From Bacilli bacterium (lineage in GTDB: Bacteria; Bacillota_I; Bacilli_A; RF39; UBA660), in NCBI GenBank assembly GCA_017450205.1, contig JAFSVF010000009.1, forward strand, positions 107,962-171,961: a stretch of 64,000 nucleotides of DNA, in the 5' to 3' direction. The stretch's first letter is position 1; each line of letters begins with the position of its first letter. A model generated the notes under the pieces. The model saw only the letters and a program-made list of their open reading frames with translations. It ran no database searches and had not been told where the DNA came from. Made by a program: the position numbers and the translations under genes. Shown here piece by piece: positions 34,095-42,379 of this stretch.

Positions 34095-34736
34095 ATGATA
34101 TTTTTTAAGAAAAAGAAAAAAGAAGAAGTAGTTGCTGAAAATAAGAAACAAGAAGAAAATATTAATACTAATGTAGTTGAGTTTAAAGAAAAAACTGATA
34201 GTGATTATTTGGATGATATAATTAATGCTGAAACTATAGAAGAATATATGGAAGCTTTTCGAAAAAGAGAAGAATATTGGCAAAAAAGAACTCAAAAAAT
34301 AATTGATGAAATGAATAGACAAGTTTCAGGGAAACCTCTTAAAAATAATAATGGTGTTAAAGGAAAAGCTTTTTTAGAGGTAAGAAGTTGTATTAATGAT
34401 ACTTGTAGTGCATATGATCCTTTTGGATTATGTAATGTCATGGAATGTTTAAAGTGTGAAAATGCTTATTATAAAATTACTTTGGAAGATGGTTCTATAG
34501 TTAGTAATAATGAAGAAGCATTTGAAAACACAAATATTAAAGTAGGTTTTAAAGAAGATGATCATAATATTTTATTTTATGATTATGTTCCAACTAAAGA
34601 TGAATTACTTGATTATTTAGATGATAAAAAATCTCAATATCGTGTAGTTAGATTATTTGATAATATGGTTATGAATGATTATGTTGGAGAATTTAATAGA
34701 GATTATAAAGAAAGAAAGTTAGTGAAATTTAAATAA
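34095..34736 (+). CDS. Hypothetical protein with a cysteine cluster (213 aa)
   Basis: 213 residues. The N-terminus is very basic then acidic (FFKKKKKEEVVAENKKQEEN), followed by a helical region to about residue 80. A cluster of five cysteines (SCINDTCSAYDPFGLCNVMECLKCEN, about residues 98-123) may bind metal or form disulphides. No known family. Start ATG after AAGAGGAAGATTAA. It lies alone between terminators. Confidence 0.55.
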   Translation: MIFFKKKKKEEVVAENKKQEENINTNVVEFKEKTDSDYLDDIINAETIEEYMEAFRKREEYWQKRTQKIIDEMNRQVSGKPLKNNNGVKGKAFLEVRSCINDTCSAYDPFGLCNVMECLKCENAYYKITLEDGSIVSNNEEAFENTNIKVGFKEDDHNILFYDYVPTKDELLDYLDDKKSQYRVVRLFDNMVMNDYVGEFNRDYKERKLVKFK

Positions 34737-34762
34737 CATCTTTAATAAAAGATGTTTTTTTT
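34735..34762 (+). terminator. Rho-independent terminator
   Basis: Stem AACATCTTT / AAAGATGTT with AATA loop and T run. Confidence 0.87.
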
Positions 34763-34818
34763 GTTATAAAAATCTATTATGTTATAATTAATTTATGAAA
34801 TAATTGAGCGAGATAATA

Positions 34819-35505
34819 ATGAAATATATTTTTATGTTAAATTCTTTTAGTAACAGAGATGTTTTAAAAACATATGAAAAGATTAATGAGATTTCTAAAT
34901 ATTTAGGAATAGATTATTTGATTGAAGTTAATAGTAAATTTGAATTTACGGAAGAAATATTAAATAGATATAAGTATTCTAATGATATTATTGTTCCAGT
35001 TGGTGGAGATGGGATGATCAATCGTGTTTTAAATGGAATAATAGATACTGATAATTTATTAAGCTATCTTCCCAATGGAACAGGTAATGATTTTAATAGA
35101 ACAGTTAAAGAAACACTTAGCCCTGGTAGTAACAAGATAGATGTAGTAAGAATTAATGATAAATATTTTATGAATGTTGCTTGTTTTGGAATTGATGCTG
35201 ATTATAGTTTATTTAAATATGGTGGAAAAGTTTATATTGACGGTAAAGAAATAAGTGACTATTCAAGTAAAAGTGGAAGTACTATTATTTCTTTAAATAA
35301 AAATTATCTTTCAAAATTAGATTATGGTGTTCATACTATGAGAGTTACTTTTAATAATGGTAACTATGCTGAAACTAATTTTACAGTCTTAAAAGAAGGT
35401 TCTAAAAAGAATCCTCGTACAGGTGATTATTTATCATTTTATATAGTTTTACTAGTGATTTCTATAATAAGCTTATGGTTATTAAAAGTTTTTAGAAAAG
35501 ATTAA
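34819..35505 (+). CDS. Chimera: truncated diacylglycerol-kinase domain joined to a wall-anchor tail
   Basis: 228 residues; ATG at 34819 preferred over TTG at 34804. Residues 1-130 are the N-terminal lobe of a DagK/YegS lipid kinase: VPVGGDGMINRVLNGI, LPNGTGNDFNRT, IDVVRINDKYFMNVACFGIDAD. At about residue 131 (near base 35210) the kinase breaks off and continues as the last domain of a surface protein: GGKVYIDGKEI, KSGSTIISLNKNYLSKL, HTMRVTFNNG, then NPRTGD, a membrane helix and RKD tail (sorting signal). A cytoplasmic kinase and a sorted extracellular domain do not belong together, and there is no signal peptide, so this looks like two gene remnants joined by deletion. The frame is fully open. 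Confidence 0.75.
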   Translation: MKYIFMLNSFSNRDVLKTYEKINEISKYLGIDYLIEVNSKFEFTEEILNRYKYSNDIIVPVGGDGMINRVLNGIIDTDNLLSYLPNGTGNDFNRTVKETLSPGSNKIDVVRINDKYFMNVACFGIDADYSLFKYGGKVYIDGKEISDYSSKSGSTIISLNKNYLSKLDYGVHTMRVTFNNGNYAETNFTVLKEGSKKNPRTGDYLSFYIVLLVISIISLWLLKVFRKD

Positions 35506-35543
35506 TCTAATTTAAATTTAAAATTTTTATTATTTAAGATATG

Positions 35544-35565
35544 AAGATGGTTATCCCATCTTTTT
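35544..35565 (+). terminator. Rho-independent terminator
   Basis: Stem AAGATGG / CCATCTT with TTATC loop and T run. Confidence 0.8.
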
Positions 35566-35599
35566 ATCATGTTATAATAATTAAAGGGTGAGTATAAAT

Positions 35600-36283
35600 A
35601 TGGAAAATGAAATTTTTAAAAAATGTAAACCTAATTTTAAAAAGATTGAAGAATATGGTTTTGAAAGAAAAAATAATTATTATATTTTTGAAAAATATTT
35701 TCTTGATAATGATTTTAAAGCAATTATTACAATCAATGAAGATGGTTTGGTAAGAGGTGAAGTCATTGATTTACAATTTGATGAAGAATATAAAAATATA
35801 AAAACTGAAATGAATGGTAAGTTTGTTAATAAAGTTAGAAATATATATTTAGATATTTTAAATGATATTAAAAAGAATTGTTTTGATGAAAGTTATTTTA
35901 TTTTTGATCAAACAAATAGAGTTAATAAGTATATTAAAAAAAGATATAACTGTGAACCTGAATTTTTATGGAAAAAATTTCCAAAATATGCTGTTTATAG
36001 AAATAAGAAGAACAATAAGTGGTTTGGAATTATTATGAATTTAGAATTATCTAAATTAGAAAAAGGTAGTGGTGAAGTAGAAATTATTAATATTAAATTA
36101 AATAGGGATAAAGTTAAGAAATTACTGAGTAAAAAAGGTTTTTTTGAAGCTTATCATATGAACAAAGTTGATTGGATATCGATAATTTTAAATGATACAT
36201 TAAATGATGAAGAAATATTTTTACTAATAGATGAGTCTTATAATTTAGTAGATTATGATATAATTTCTATAGAAAGAGTGTGA
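35600..36283 (+). CDS. MmcQ/YjbR-family protein
   Basis: 227 residues; ATG at 35600 after GGGTGAGTATAAAT. The first 115 residues carry the N-terminal part seen in many Firmicutes YjbR proteins (NGKFVNKVRNIYLDILNDIKKNCF). The second half has the MmcQ/YjbR core: FPKYAVYRNKKNNKWFGIIMNL and FEAYHMNKVDWISIILND, similar to CyaY-like fold proteins thought to bind DNA. Function is unknown in general. It overlaps or abuts the next gene, so cotranscription is likely. Confidence 0.78.
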   Translation: MENEIFKKCKPNFKKIEEYGFERKNNYYIFEKYFLDNDFKAIITINEDGLVRGEVIDLQFDEEYKNIKTEMNGKFVNKVRNIYLDILNDIKKNCFDESYFIFDQTNRVNKYIKKRYNCEPEFLWKKFPKYAVYRNKKNNKWFGIIMNLELSKLEKGSGEVEIINIKLNRDKVKKLLSKKGFFEAYHMNKVDWISIILNDTLNDEEIFLLIDESYNLVDYDIISIERV

Positions 36284-36288
36284 TTTTT

Positions 36289-37149
36289 TTGAAAAAAATA
36301 TTTGGTGGAATTAATTTAACTTGGTTTAAACTAATAGTAATGGCAATAATTGCTGGAGTTTATACTGCTTTAATGGCTATGCTTCCAATAGTTAAAGATA
36401 CTTCTTTTAGTGATTTGACTGTTACTTTTGAAGTATGGATTTTTTTAGGAATATTTATAATTATGAATAGTAAATCTCCAATAGATTCTGCATTAAAATG
36501 TTTTATATTCTTCTTAATTAGTCAACCATTAGTATATTTGGTACAAGACGTAGTTAATCATAGTAATTTATTTAATACTTATTATAGATTTTGGTTTCTA
36601 TGGACGATAGCTTGTATTCCTATGGGTTTTATTGGATATTACATGAAAAAGGATAAATGGTGGGGATTATTGATTCTTATTCCTATGTTATTATTAACTG
36701 GAGAAATGTGTGCTGGTTATTTGTCTGATACAATGTTTTCTTTTCCAAGACATCTTTTAACTACTATTTTTTGTATGGGTGTATTAATAATCTATCCATT
36801 AGCTATATTTAATAATAAAAAAATAAAAATTACTGGGGTAGTAATAAGTGGATTATTGATTATTTCAATATTTGTTGCATGTATAATCAATCCTCCTGTT
36901 TATAGTACTGATATATTATATAATGGAGATAATTATCATTTTGATGATTCATATAAAGTTTATTTAATTGATAAAAAATATGGAGATTTAAGTGTTAAAT
37001 ATGAGCCAGGAATAGAAGATTGGTTAATTCATGCTGATTTTAAAAAAGCCGGGAAAACTGAAATTATATTAGAGTCTTCAGAGGGGGAAAAAATAGTATT
37101 TGATATTACAATTAAGAGAAACACGTATTCTATAAAAGAAAGAAAATAA
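36289..37149 (+). CDS. Membrane protein with a C-terminal extracellular beta domain
   Basis: 286 residues. The start is uncertain: GTG at 36280 or TTG at 36289; I favour TTG because GTGAT upstream acts elsewhere as ribosome site. About six membrane helices (GVYTALMAMLPIV to IISIFVACIINPP) are followed by a beta-rich domain of about 75 residues (YKVYLIDKKYGDLSVKYEP ... KIVFDITIK). No family recognised. The stop overlaps the start of a VanX-like fragment (TAATG). Confidence 0.6.
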   Translation: MKKIFGGINLTWFKLIVMAIIAGVYTALMAMLPIVKDTSFSDLTVTFEVWIFLGIFIIMNSKSPIDSALKCFIFFLISQPLVYLVQDVVNHSNLFNTYYRFWFLWTIACIPMGFIGYYMKKDKWWGLLILIPMLLLTGEMCAGYLSDTMFSFPRHLLTTIFCMGVLIIYPLAIFNNKKIKITGVVISGLLIISIFVACIINPPVYSTDILYNGDNYHFDDSYKVYLIDKKYGDLSVKYEPGIEDWLIHADFKKAGKTEIILESSEGEKIVFDITIKRNTYSIKERK

Positions 37150-37343
37150 TGAATAAAGCAGGTTTTGGTAAATTAAAGAGTGAATGGTGGCATTTTCAAG
37201 ATATATATGATGAAAATAAAAACAAATTAACACTAGGTGGTAAAGAAGCTCCTATATTTACATTTGAAATTCAGAAACAGAAAACTACATTAAAGTTCTT
37301 TTTTGTTTCTTTTTTTTATTGTACAATTATGGTAGGAGAGTAG
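37149..37343 (+). pseudogene. C-terminal fragment of a VanX/D-Ala-D-Ala dipeptidase-like protein
   Basis: 64 codons are open, but only the start is meaningful: MNKAGFGKLKSEWWHFQD matches the end of M15 family dipeptidases, where E and H of E-W-W-H are the catalytic base and a zinc ligand. Everything upstream of this segment (other zinc ligands, substrate pocket) is missing, and the tail is low-complexity sequence that runs into a T-rich region. It is most likely a relic, though it could be translated by coupling to the previous gene. Confidence 0.6.
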
Positions 37344-37349
37344 ATTTAT

Positions 37350-39236
37350 ATGAAAAAAATTAAGACGTTTTTTAAAAAAATAAAAGATAAGATTAAAGGT
37401 TTTACTTTAGTTGAGTTATTAGCTGTAATTGTAATCCTAGCAATTATTATGCTTATAGCTATTCCAGCTGTATTAAATACACTTCAATCTGCAAGAAAAA
37501 AAGCTTTTGTAGAATATACAGATAAAATAGTTGGTCTTTCAGAACAAAAATACTTAGAAGGTGTTATGACAGGTGAAGCAAGTTATACTTGTTATATATA
37601 TAATATAAAAACCGATTTAGGACTTAGTAATACAGGTGAATATAATGGATATGTTTTAGTTGCACCTACTGAAGATGATAATTATCAATATTGGGTTTTA
37701 TTATATGATGATAATTACTTTTTAGATGTAATTGAATATAAAGAATTTCAAACTGATACTGTAGCTAAATTAGTCAATGCACCATCTCAAACGAGTAAAT
37801 TTGATATGAATTATTTTGCTAAAACTTTAAAAGAAAAAGGTGTTAATTGTAGTTCTTTTGAATATAATGGTGGTTCAATTGAACCTTCTGATAATATAGA
37901 TGGTGACAATGAAGGAACAGATTGTGCAGGACAAACAGTTCATAATTCAGTACCAAAGAGTGCAACTGGTTTATATAAACTAATTGCAGAACAAGCATAT
38001 ATGGATAATGTTAAATCTGAACATGTGGCATTCTGTGATGGTATTAAAATAACTGAAGGAAGTGAGGGTTATTTTAAAAACGAAGAAACTAATTCATGGG
38101 AATATTTAGAAAATGGTATTGGTGTTTATGAGGTTGCTAGTACTAAAGATAACAAGTATCCAATATATTATTTTAGAGGTGATGACATAGATAATAATTA
38201 TGTTACTTTTGCTAACAAGTGTTGGAGAATTGTTAAGACAACTTCAACTGGTGGTATAAAGATTGTTTATAATGGTAATACATGTGACGCTACTGGTAAA
38301 AACCTTGGAATTGGGTATCAAGGTTATGATACTGGTTATATGAATATTCCAAGTAATTTATATATGCATGGTCCAGTTACTCCTAGAAATAGTTTGAAAA
38401 CAGCAAATGGAACTGAATATTTATATGGTCGTGATTTTACATATAGTAATGGTGAATATACTTTAGTTGATACTATATCTTTACCTTATAAAGAAGATAT
38501 TAGATCAGAGCTTTCAACTCATCATTATACTTGTTTAAATACAACAGGAAAGTGTACAACAATTAATTGGGTATACAATATCTATGGTCAAGGATTAGAG
38601 TATTATATGATGACTGACGGAAAATCATTTGATGATGCGTTAAACGAAATGGTATATAGTAATTCTGTTTCTTCTTTAGCAAAACAAACAATTGATAAAT
38701 GGTATGAAGATAATTTAATAAGTTATGCTTCTTATATTGAAGATACTCCTTATTGTGAATTTAAAAAATTACAATCATTTGATGCAAAGACAGCGGATAT
38801 TTCTAGCTATGGAAAGTTCAAGTTATATTATGAGTCATATGGTTCTACTGGTAGAAGTTTTAATAATGGTGTTTGTGAGAAACAATATGCTTATACTGTT
38901 TCTTCAAGCATTGGTAATGGTGCTTTAAAATATCCAATTGCGATATTAAATTCAGATGATCTATTTTATACTGGTGAAGAAGATGGATATTCATTCTTAG
39001 ATGCTCCTGCTTCATGGGTAATGAATCCAAAGTTCTTTACGCTTATTTCTACTGACGATGGTGGAAGAGGTGCATTTATGGAAAGTACTAATTACTGGGA
39101 TGGCGGAGGATTTGAATATTGTGGTGGTGATGAAGCCGGCTGCGATAATAATATAAGACCTGCTATTTCCTTAAAACCTGGTACTGATGTTTCTGGTGGA
39201 GATGGAACAAAGTCAAATCCTTATGTAATAAGATAG
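37350..39236 (+). CDS. Large type IV pilin-like protein with C-terminal ligand-type domain
   Basis: 628 residues. Basic leader (KKIKTFFKKIKDKIKG), then the prepilin motif FTLVELLAVIVILAIIML and a helix almost identical to the pilin at 28907. Residues 55-170 resemble that pilin as well. From about 185 a large C-terminal part begins, with FANKCWRIVKTTSTGGIKIVYNG (a segment common in surface proteins of uncultured Firmicutes), several paired cysteines, Gly-Gly-rich spots and the end IRPAISLKPGTDVSGGDGTKSNPYVI. That end resembles fibrobacter-succinogenes-major-paralogous-type domains. It is probably a secreted or cell-surface adhesin placed by pilin-type export. Start ATG after GTAGGAGAGTAGATTTAT. 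Confidence 0.78.
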   Translation: MKKIKTFFKKIKDKIKGFTLVELLAVIVILAIIMLIAIPAVLNTLQSARKKAFVEYTDKIVGLSEQKYLEGVMTGEASYTCYIYNIKTDLGLSNTGEYNGYVLVAPTEDDNYQYWVLLYDDNYFLDVIEYKEFQTDTVAKLVNAPSQTSKFDMNYFAKTLKEKGVNCSSFEYNGGSIEPSDNIDGDNEGTDCAGQTVHNSVPKSATGLYKLIAEQAYMDNVKSEHVAFCDGIKITEGSEGYFKNEETNSWEYLENGIGVYEVASTKDNKYPIYYFRGDDIDNNYVTFANKCWRIVKTTSTGGIKIVYNGNTCDATGKNLGIGYQGYDTGYMNIPSNLYMHGPVTPRNSLKTANGTEYLYGRDFTYSNGEYTLVDTISLPYKEDIRSELSTHHYTCLNTTGKCTTINWVYNIYGQGLEYYMMTDGKSFDDALNEMVYSNSVSSLAKQTIDKWYEDNLISYASYIEDTPYCEFKKLQSFDAKTADISSYGKFKLYYESYGSTGRSFNNGVCEKQYAYTVSSSIGNGALKYPIAILNSDDLFYTGEEDGYSFLDAPASWVMNPKFFTLISTDDGGRGAFMESTNYWDGGGFEYCGGDEAGCDNNIRPAISLKPGTDVSGGDGTKSNPYVIR

Positions 39237-39254
39237 CTTTTGCTATCTTTTTTT
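39230..39254 (+). terminator. Rho-independent terminator
   Basis: Stem AAGATAGC / GCTATCTT with TTTT loop, overlapping the stop codon, T run follows. Confidence 0.88.
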
Positions 39255-39323
39255 GTATATATGAATTATCTGTTTTTAAATAAATATGAGTTATAATTAT
39301 TTAGTAAGGAGAATGTTTAGTAT

Positions 39324-40225
39324 ATGAATAAAGTATTGAGTATTATTAAAGACTTAAATCCTTTTAGTAATAAAAGAATAGATAATAAAATAATTTATAC
39401 GTTAAAAATATTATTGTCTGCATTTGTGGTGTATTTTGCTAGTTTAATTATTGCAGAAGGGATTATTATAGGCGGTTCATATTTATTTGGATACAATGCT
39501 ACTGACAAACAAATGCCTTATGATATTATGCTATTATGTACATTTTATGGTTATTTAATTACTATATTATTATTTATATTATTTGCTAAAAAAATAAATA
39601 AAATTGAATTAAATAAAATTGGATTAGATAAAAATTTTAAAACTTTTTTAAAGGAATATTAATTGGAATGGTATCATTATCATTAATAATAATTTCATTA
39701 TTAATGATTGGTGCAATTAGATTTAATGGAATAAACAATAATATTGATTGGTTGTTTTTGGTATTATATTTATTTGGATATTTAATTCAAAGTTTTATGG
39801 AAGAGTTAATATGTAGAGGATATTTATTACATAGATTAAAAGAAAGAATACCTCTTGTATTAGCTATTATTATAAGTATATTATTCTTTTCAATAGGACA
39901 TTTTAATAAGATGTTTGTTGATGGTACATTGATAGGCGTTATAGGAATAATAAATCTATTATTAATTAGTTTAATATTTGTTGTCATTACATTAAAAAAC
40001 AAAAATATTTATGGGGCAATAGGTTTTCATTTTATATGGAATTTTGCATTATTTAGTATTATAGGTTTAAATCTAAGCGGACTTGAAATTACCAATCCTA
40101 TTTTTCAAATAGAAGTGGCTAATAAATTCTTAACTGGATATAGTTATGGAATTGAGTCAAGTTTTATAACAACTATTATACTTATAATTATATTATTATT
40201 AACAAAGATAAATGTAAGAATATAA
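39324..40225 (+). pseudogene. CPBP-family intramembrane protease, split by a -1 frameshift
   Basis: The first frame (39324-39662, 112 codons) and the second (to 40225) together encode one CPBP/Abi-type membrane protease of about 300 residues. The catalytic motifs are all in the second part: EELICRGYLLHRL (E-E and R), FFSIGHF and GFHFIWNF (histidines). Continuity is clear because the second frame reads NFFKGILIGMVSLSLIII upstream of its first ATG, a normal helix start. The change happens at ACTTTTTTAAAGG. It could be an inactivating 1-nt loss, or restored by frameshifting at the U UUU UUA heptamer 39644-39650. The second part could also start at ATG 39668 as a shorter protein. Confidence 0.8.
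39644..39650 (+). other. Canonical U UUU UUA slippery heptamer at the CPBP frame change
   Basis: Zero-frame codons are ACT TTT TTA AAG, so T TTT TTA is in the exact register needed for tandem -1 slippage, and the frame needed downstream is the -1 frame. The zero-frame stop follows four codons later (TAA at 39660). No strong downstream hairpin was noticed. Confidence 0.45.
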
Positions 40226-40345
40226 TGATCGGAAGATTAAGATATTATGATTAGCTATATAGCAAGGGGACTTTAATTAATATTTGATACCGATTTATAG
40301 TAACTATAAAAATGATTTAATATTAGAAGGGATTATAATTAATTT

Positions 40346-40438
40346 CGTCTTTTTTATGCTATAATTGAATAGAAATTGAGTAATTTCTATGAATAATAAA
40401 ACTAATATCAATTGGTTGATAACAATTTAGTCAAGACT
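40346..40438 (+). repeat. Leader repeat R1 upstream of the DUF488 gene
   Basis: Contains AATTTCGTC, a T6 run, ATGCTATAATTGAATAGAAAT, a mini-ORF (40389-40430) coding MNNKTNINWLITI, and TTGATAACAATTTAGTCAAGACT. Its first part recurs at 42742-42778 and its last part at 41017-41039. TATAAT in it may be a -10 box. The mini-ORF ends 28 nt before the DUF488 start. Confidence 0.6.
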
Positions 40439-40458
40439 AATAAGAATTAGGTGATAAA

Positions 40459-40974
40459 ATGAGTAATTTATCTAAAGTAATTTTAGGAACTGGTAATTAT
40501 TATGATGTAAAAAGTGGTAATACTGTATCTGTTACAGGTGATGGTGGTAATGCATGGGGATATTTTGGACCAGCATATAAAAGACTAGCCCCTAAACTAG
40601 TTACTTATACACCTTATGCTGAAAAATTAGAAGTATTAGAAGAATTAAAAAAAGATGTCTCTAAATTAAAAGAATATATAGAATTTAGAAAAGAAATAGA
40701 AGATGAATATATAAAAAGTTATTATGACATAAGACTAAAAGATTTAGATGTTAAAGAGTTACTTTATATATTAAATGAGAAATTTGGTGATTGTATAATA
40801 TTTTTATGCCATGAACCAATTGATGAATTTTGCCACAGAAGATTAATTGCAGATTATATAGAACTTGAAACAGGAATATATATTCCAAAAGTAAGTGTAG
40901 ATGAACAAGGTAATGTTAAAAAACTTGTTCCAATAAGATATAAAAATAGATTAAAAGAAGTAATGAATAAGTAG
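40459..40974 (+). CDS. DUF488-family protein
   Basis: 171 residues. The end of the core, CIIFLCHEPIDEFCHRRLIADYIE, is the DUF488 hallmark (C-H-E ... C-H-R-R). The N-terminus (SKVILGTGNYYDV ... GPAYKRLAPKL) is like other members. DUF488 proteins are widespread with unknown function, often near DNA-modification genes or on mobile elements. Start ATG after TTAGGTGATAAA. The upstream leader is a repeat shared with other places in this island, and a glycosylase-like gene follows. Confidence 0.8.
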   Translation: MSNLSKVILGTGNYYDVKSGNTVSVTGDGGNAWGYFGPAYKRLAPKLVTYTPYAEKLEVLEELKKDVSKLKEYIEFRKEIEDEYIKSYYDIRLKDLDVKELLYILNEKFGDCIIFLCHEPIDEFCHRRLIADYIELETGIYIPKVSVDEQGNVKKLVPIRYKNRLKEVMNK

Positions 40975-40984
40975 ATGATTTACA

Positions 40985-41039
40985 TTAATAACGAAAATAA
41001 AACAAATATAAATTTGTTGATAACAATTTAATCAAGACT
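40985..41039 (+). repeat. Leader repeat R2 upstream of the glycosylase-like gene
   Basis: The block TTGATAACAATTTAATCAAGACT (41017-41039) differs from R1 in one of 23 bases. In frame it reads NENKTNINLLITI followed by stop, clearly the same peptide as in R1 but without a start codon. Confidence 0.55.
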
Positions 41040-41061
41040 GATGCAAAAAGAGGTGATAAAA

Positions 41062-41727
41062 ATGACTTTGGAGGATTTAAAAATAGAATATGATAAACTT
41101 CAGTTAAAGTATGGAGCTAAAGAATTAGATTCTATTTATAATGGTGGATGTATTGATAATCCAGATATATGTTTTGTATTTATGAATCCAACTGGCAAGA
41201 ATATTGCTTCATCTAAATCATGGAAAGGTTTAAAATCACCTTGGATAGGTACTAAAAATATTTGGGATTTATTCTATGAATTAAAATTATTAGATAAAGA
41301 TATATATGATAAAATAAAAACTATTAAAGGACTTGATTGGACGGAAGAATTTGCAAATGAAGTTTATAATAATGTAAAAAAACATAAATACTTTATAACT
41401 AATTTAGGGAAATGCACTCAAATTGATGCAAGACCTCTTCCTGATAGTGTATATAAAGAATATCTACATCTACTAGAAAAAGAAATAGAAATAATAAATC
41501 CTAAAGTAATTGTATTATTTGGTAATCAAGTTTCTTCTATTGTATTAAATCAAAAAGTGTCTGTTTCACAATGTAGAAAACAAAAATTTGAAAAAAATAT
41601 TAATGGTAAAAAATATAAGTTTTATTCAGTTTTTTATCCAGTAGGTAATGGTAGATTTAATATAGGAAAATCTATTGAAGATATTAATTATATTATTGAT
41701 AATATTAATGATAAAATTGTAGTATAA
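41062..41727 (+). CDS. Uracil-DNA glycosylase superfamily protein
   Basis: 221 residues; ATG at 41062 after AGAGGTGATAAAA. Motif A is CFVFMNPTGKNIA, the middle has YFITNLGKCTQIDARPL, a strand IINPKVIVLFGNQVSSIVL, and motif B is YSVFYPVGNGRFN. The overall pattern is that of the UDG fold; the usual H-P-S of motif B is replaced by Y-P-V, as in a group of uncharacterised Firmicutes members, so activity on uracil is not certain. Gene order with DUF488 and a SWIM protein suggests an accessory DNA-related island. Confidence 0.75.
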   Translation: MTLEDLKIEYDKLQLKYGAKELDSIYNGGCIDNPDICFVFMNPTGKNIASSKSWKGLKSPWIGTKNIWDLFYELKLLDKDIYDKIKTIKGLDWTEEFANEVYNNVKKHKYFITNLGKCTQIDARPLPDSVYKEYLHLLEKEIEIINPKVIVLFGNQVSSIVLNQKVSVSQCRKQKFEKNINGKKYKFYSVFYPVGNGRFNIGKSIEDINYIIDNINDKIVV

Positions 41728-41912
41728 AAAAGAAGATGACTCATTATTCAAGAATAAAAGAAAAACTAGGTATAATAAGGGATTGAGAAATTTAATAACT
41801 TGTATGTTTAATACAAAATATGAGTAGAAGTTTAAAGGTGATTACTTCACATAATAATAAGAAATTTAAAGTATAATTAAAGTAAAATATCTCATAGTAA
41901 TGGAGGTGTAAA

Positions 41913-42362
41913 ATGAGTATAATTTCATCAGCTAGTTCATCTTCTTCTTGGAGAGGATTAGATTATTATAAGAAAAATAAAATTAAAAATCTTAAGAAGC
42001 TAAATGATTTTGAATATACTAGTGAAGTTATTGGTAGTGAAACTTATAGTGTTTATTTAGATGTATCTCATCCTAGAAGGTCTACTTGTAATTGTCCTCA
42101 TGCTAATGGAAAAAGAATAATTTGCAAGCATATTGTTGCAACATTCTTTGAAGTGTTTCCTCAAGAAGCAATAAACTTTGAAAAGGAACAAGAAAGATTA
42201 CAAGAAGAATATGAAGATTATCAAGCAAAATTATACAATAAAACACAAAGTTATATTAAATCATTGACTAAAAAAGAATTAATTGATGAATTATCATACA
42301 TTTTAGATTATGCGCCAGATTGGGTGTACAATGATTTTGTAAGAAGAAATGATATTGAATAA
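41913..42362 (+). CDS. SWIM zinc-finger domain protein
   Basis: 149 residues. The SWIM motif CNCPHANGKRIICKHIVATFFEVF (C-x-C, x-n, C-x-H) is at about residues 64-87. N-terminal residues form strands around YTSEVIGSETYSVYLDV, the C-terminal half is a charged helix (KEQERLQEEYEDYQAKL) and a SAP-like helical pair (KKELIDELSYIL). SWIM domains bind DNA or proteins and occur with SWI2/SNF2 helicases; none is in this window. Start ATG after ATGGAGGTGTAAA, a strong site. Confidence 0.78.
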   Translation: MSIISSASSSSSWRGLDYYKKNKIKNLKKLNDFEYTSEVIGSETYSVYLDVSHPRRSTCNCPHANGKRIICKHIVATFFEVFPQEAINFEKEQERLQEEYEDYQAKLYNKTQSYIKSLTKKELIDELSYILDYAPDWVYNDFVRRNDIE

Positions 42363-42379
42363 TAAAAATGGAGGCAATT

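Noticed and set aside
40389..40430. R1 mini-ORF as a type I toxin
   Set aside because: Thirteen residues with no membrane-helix length and no antisense partner visible; recorded as a repeat instead.
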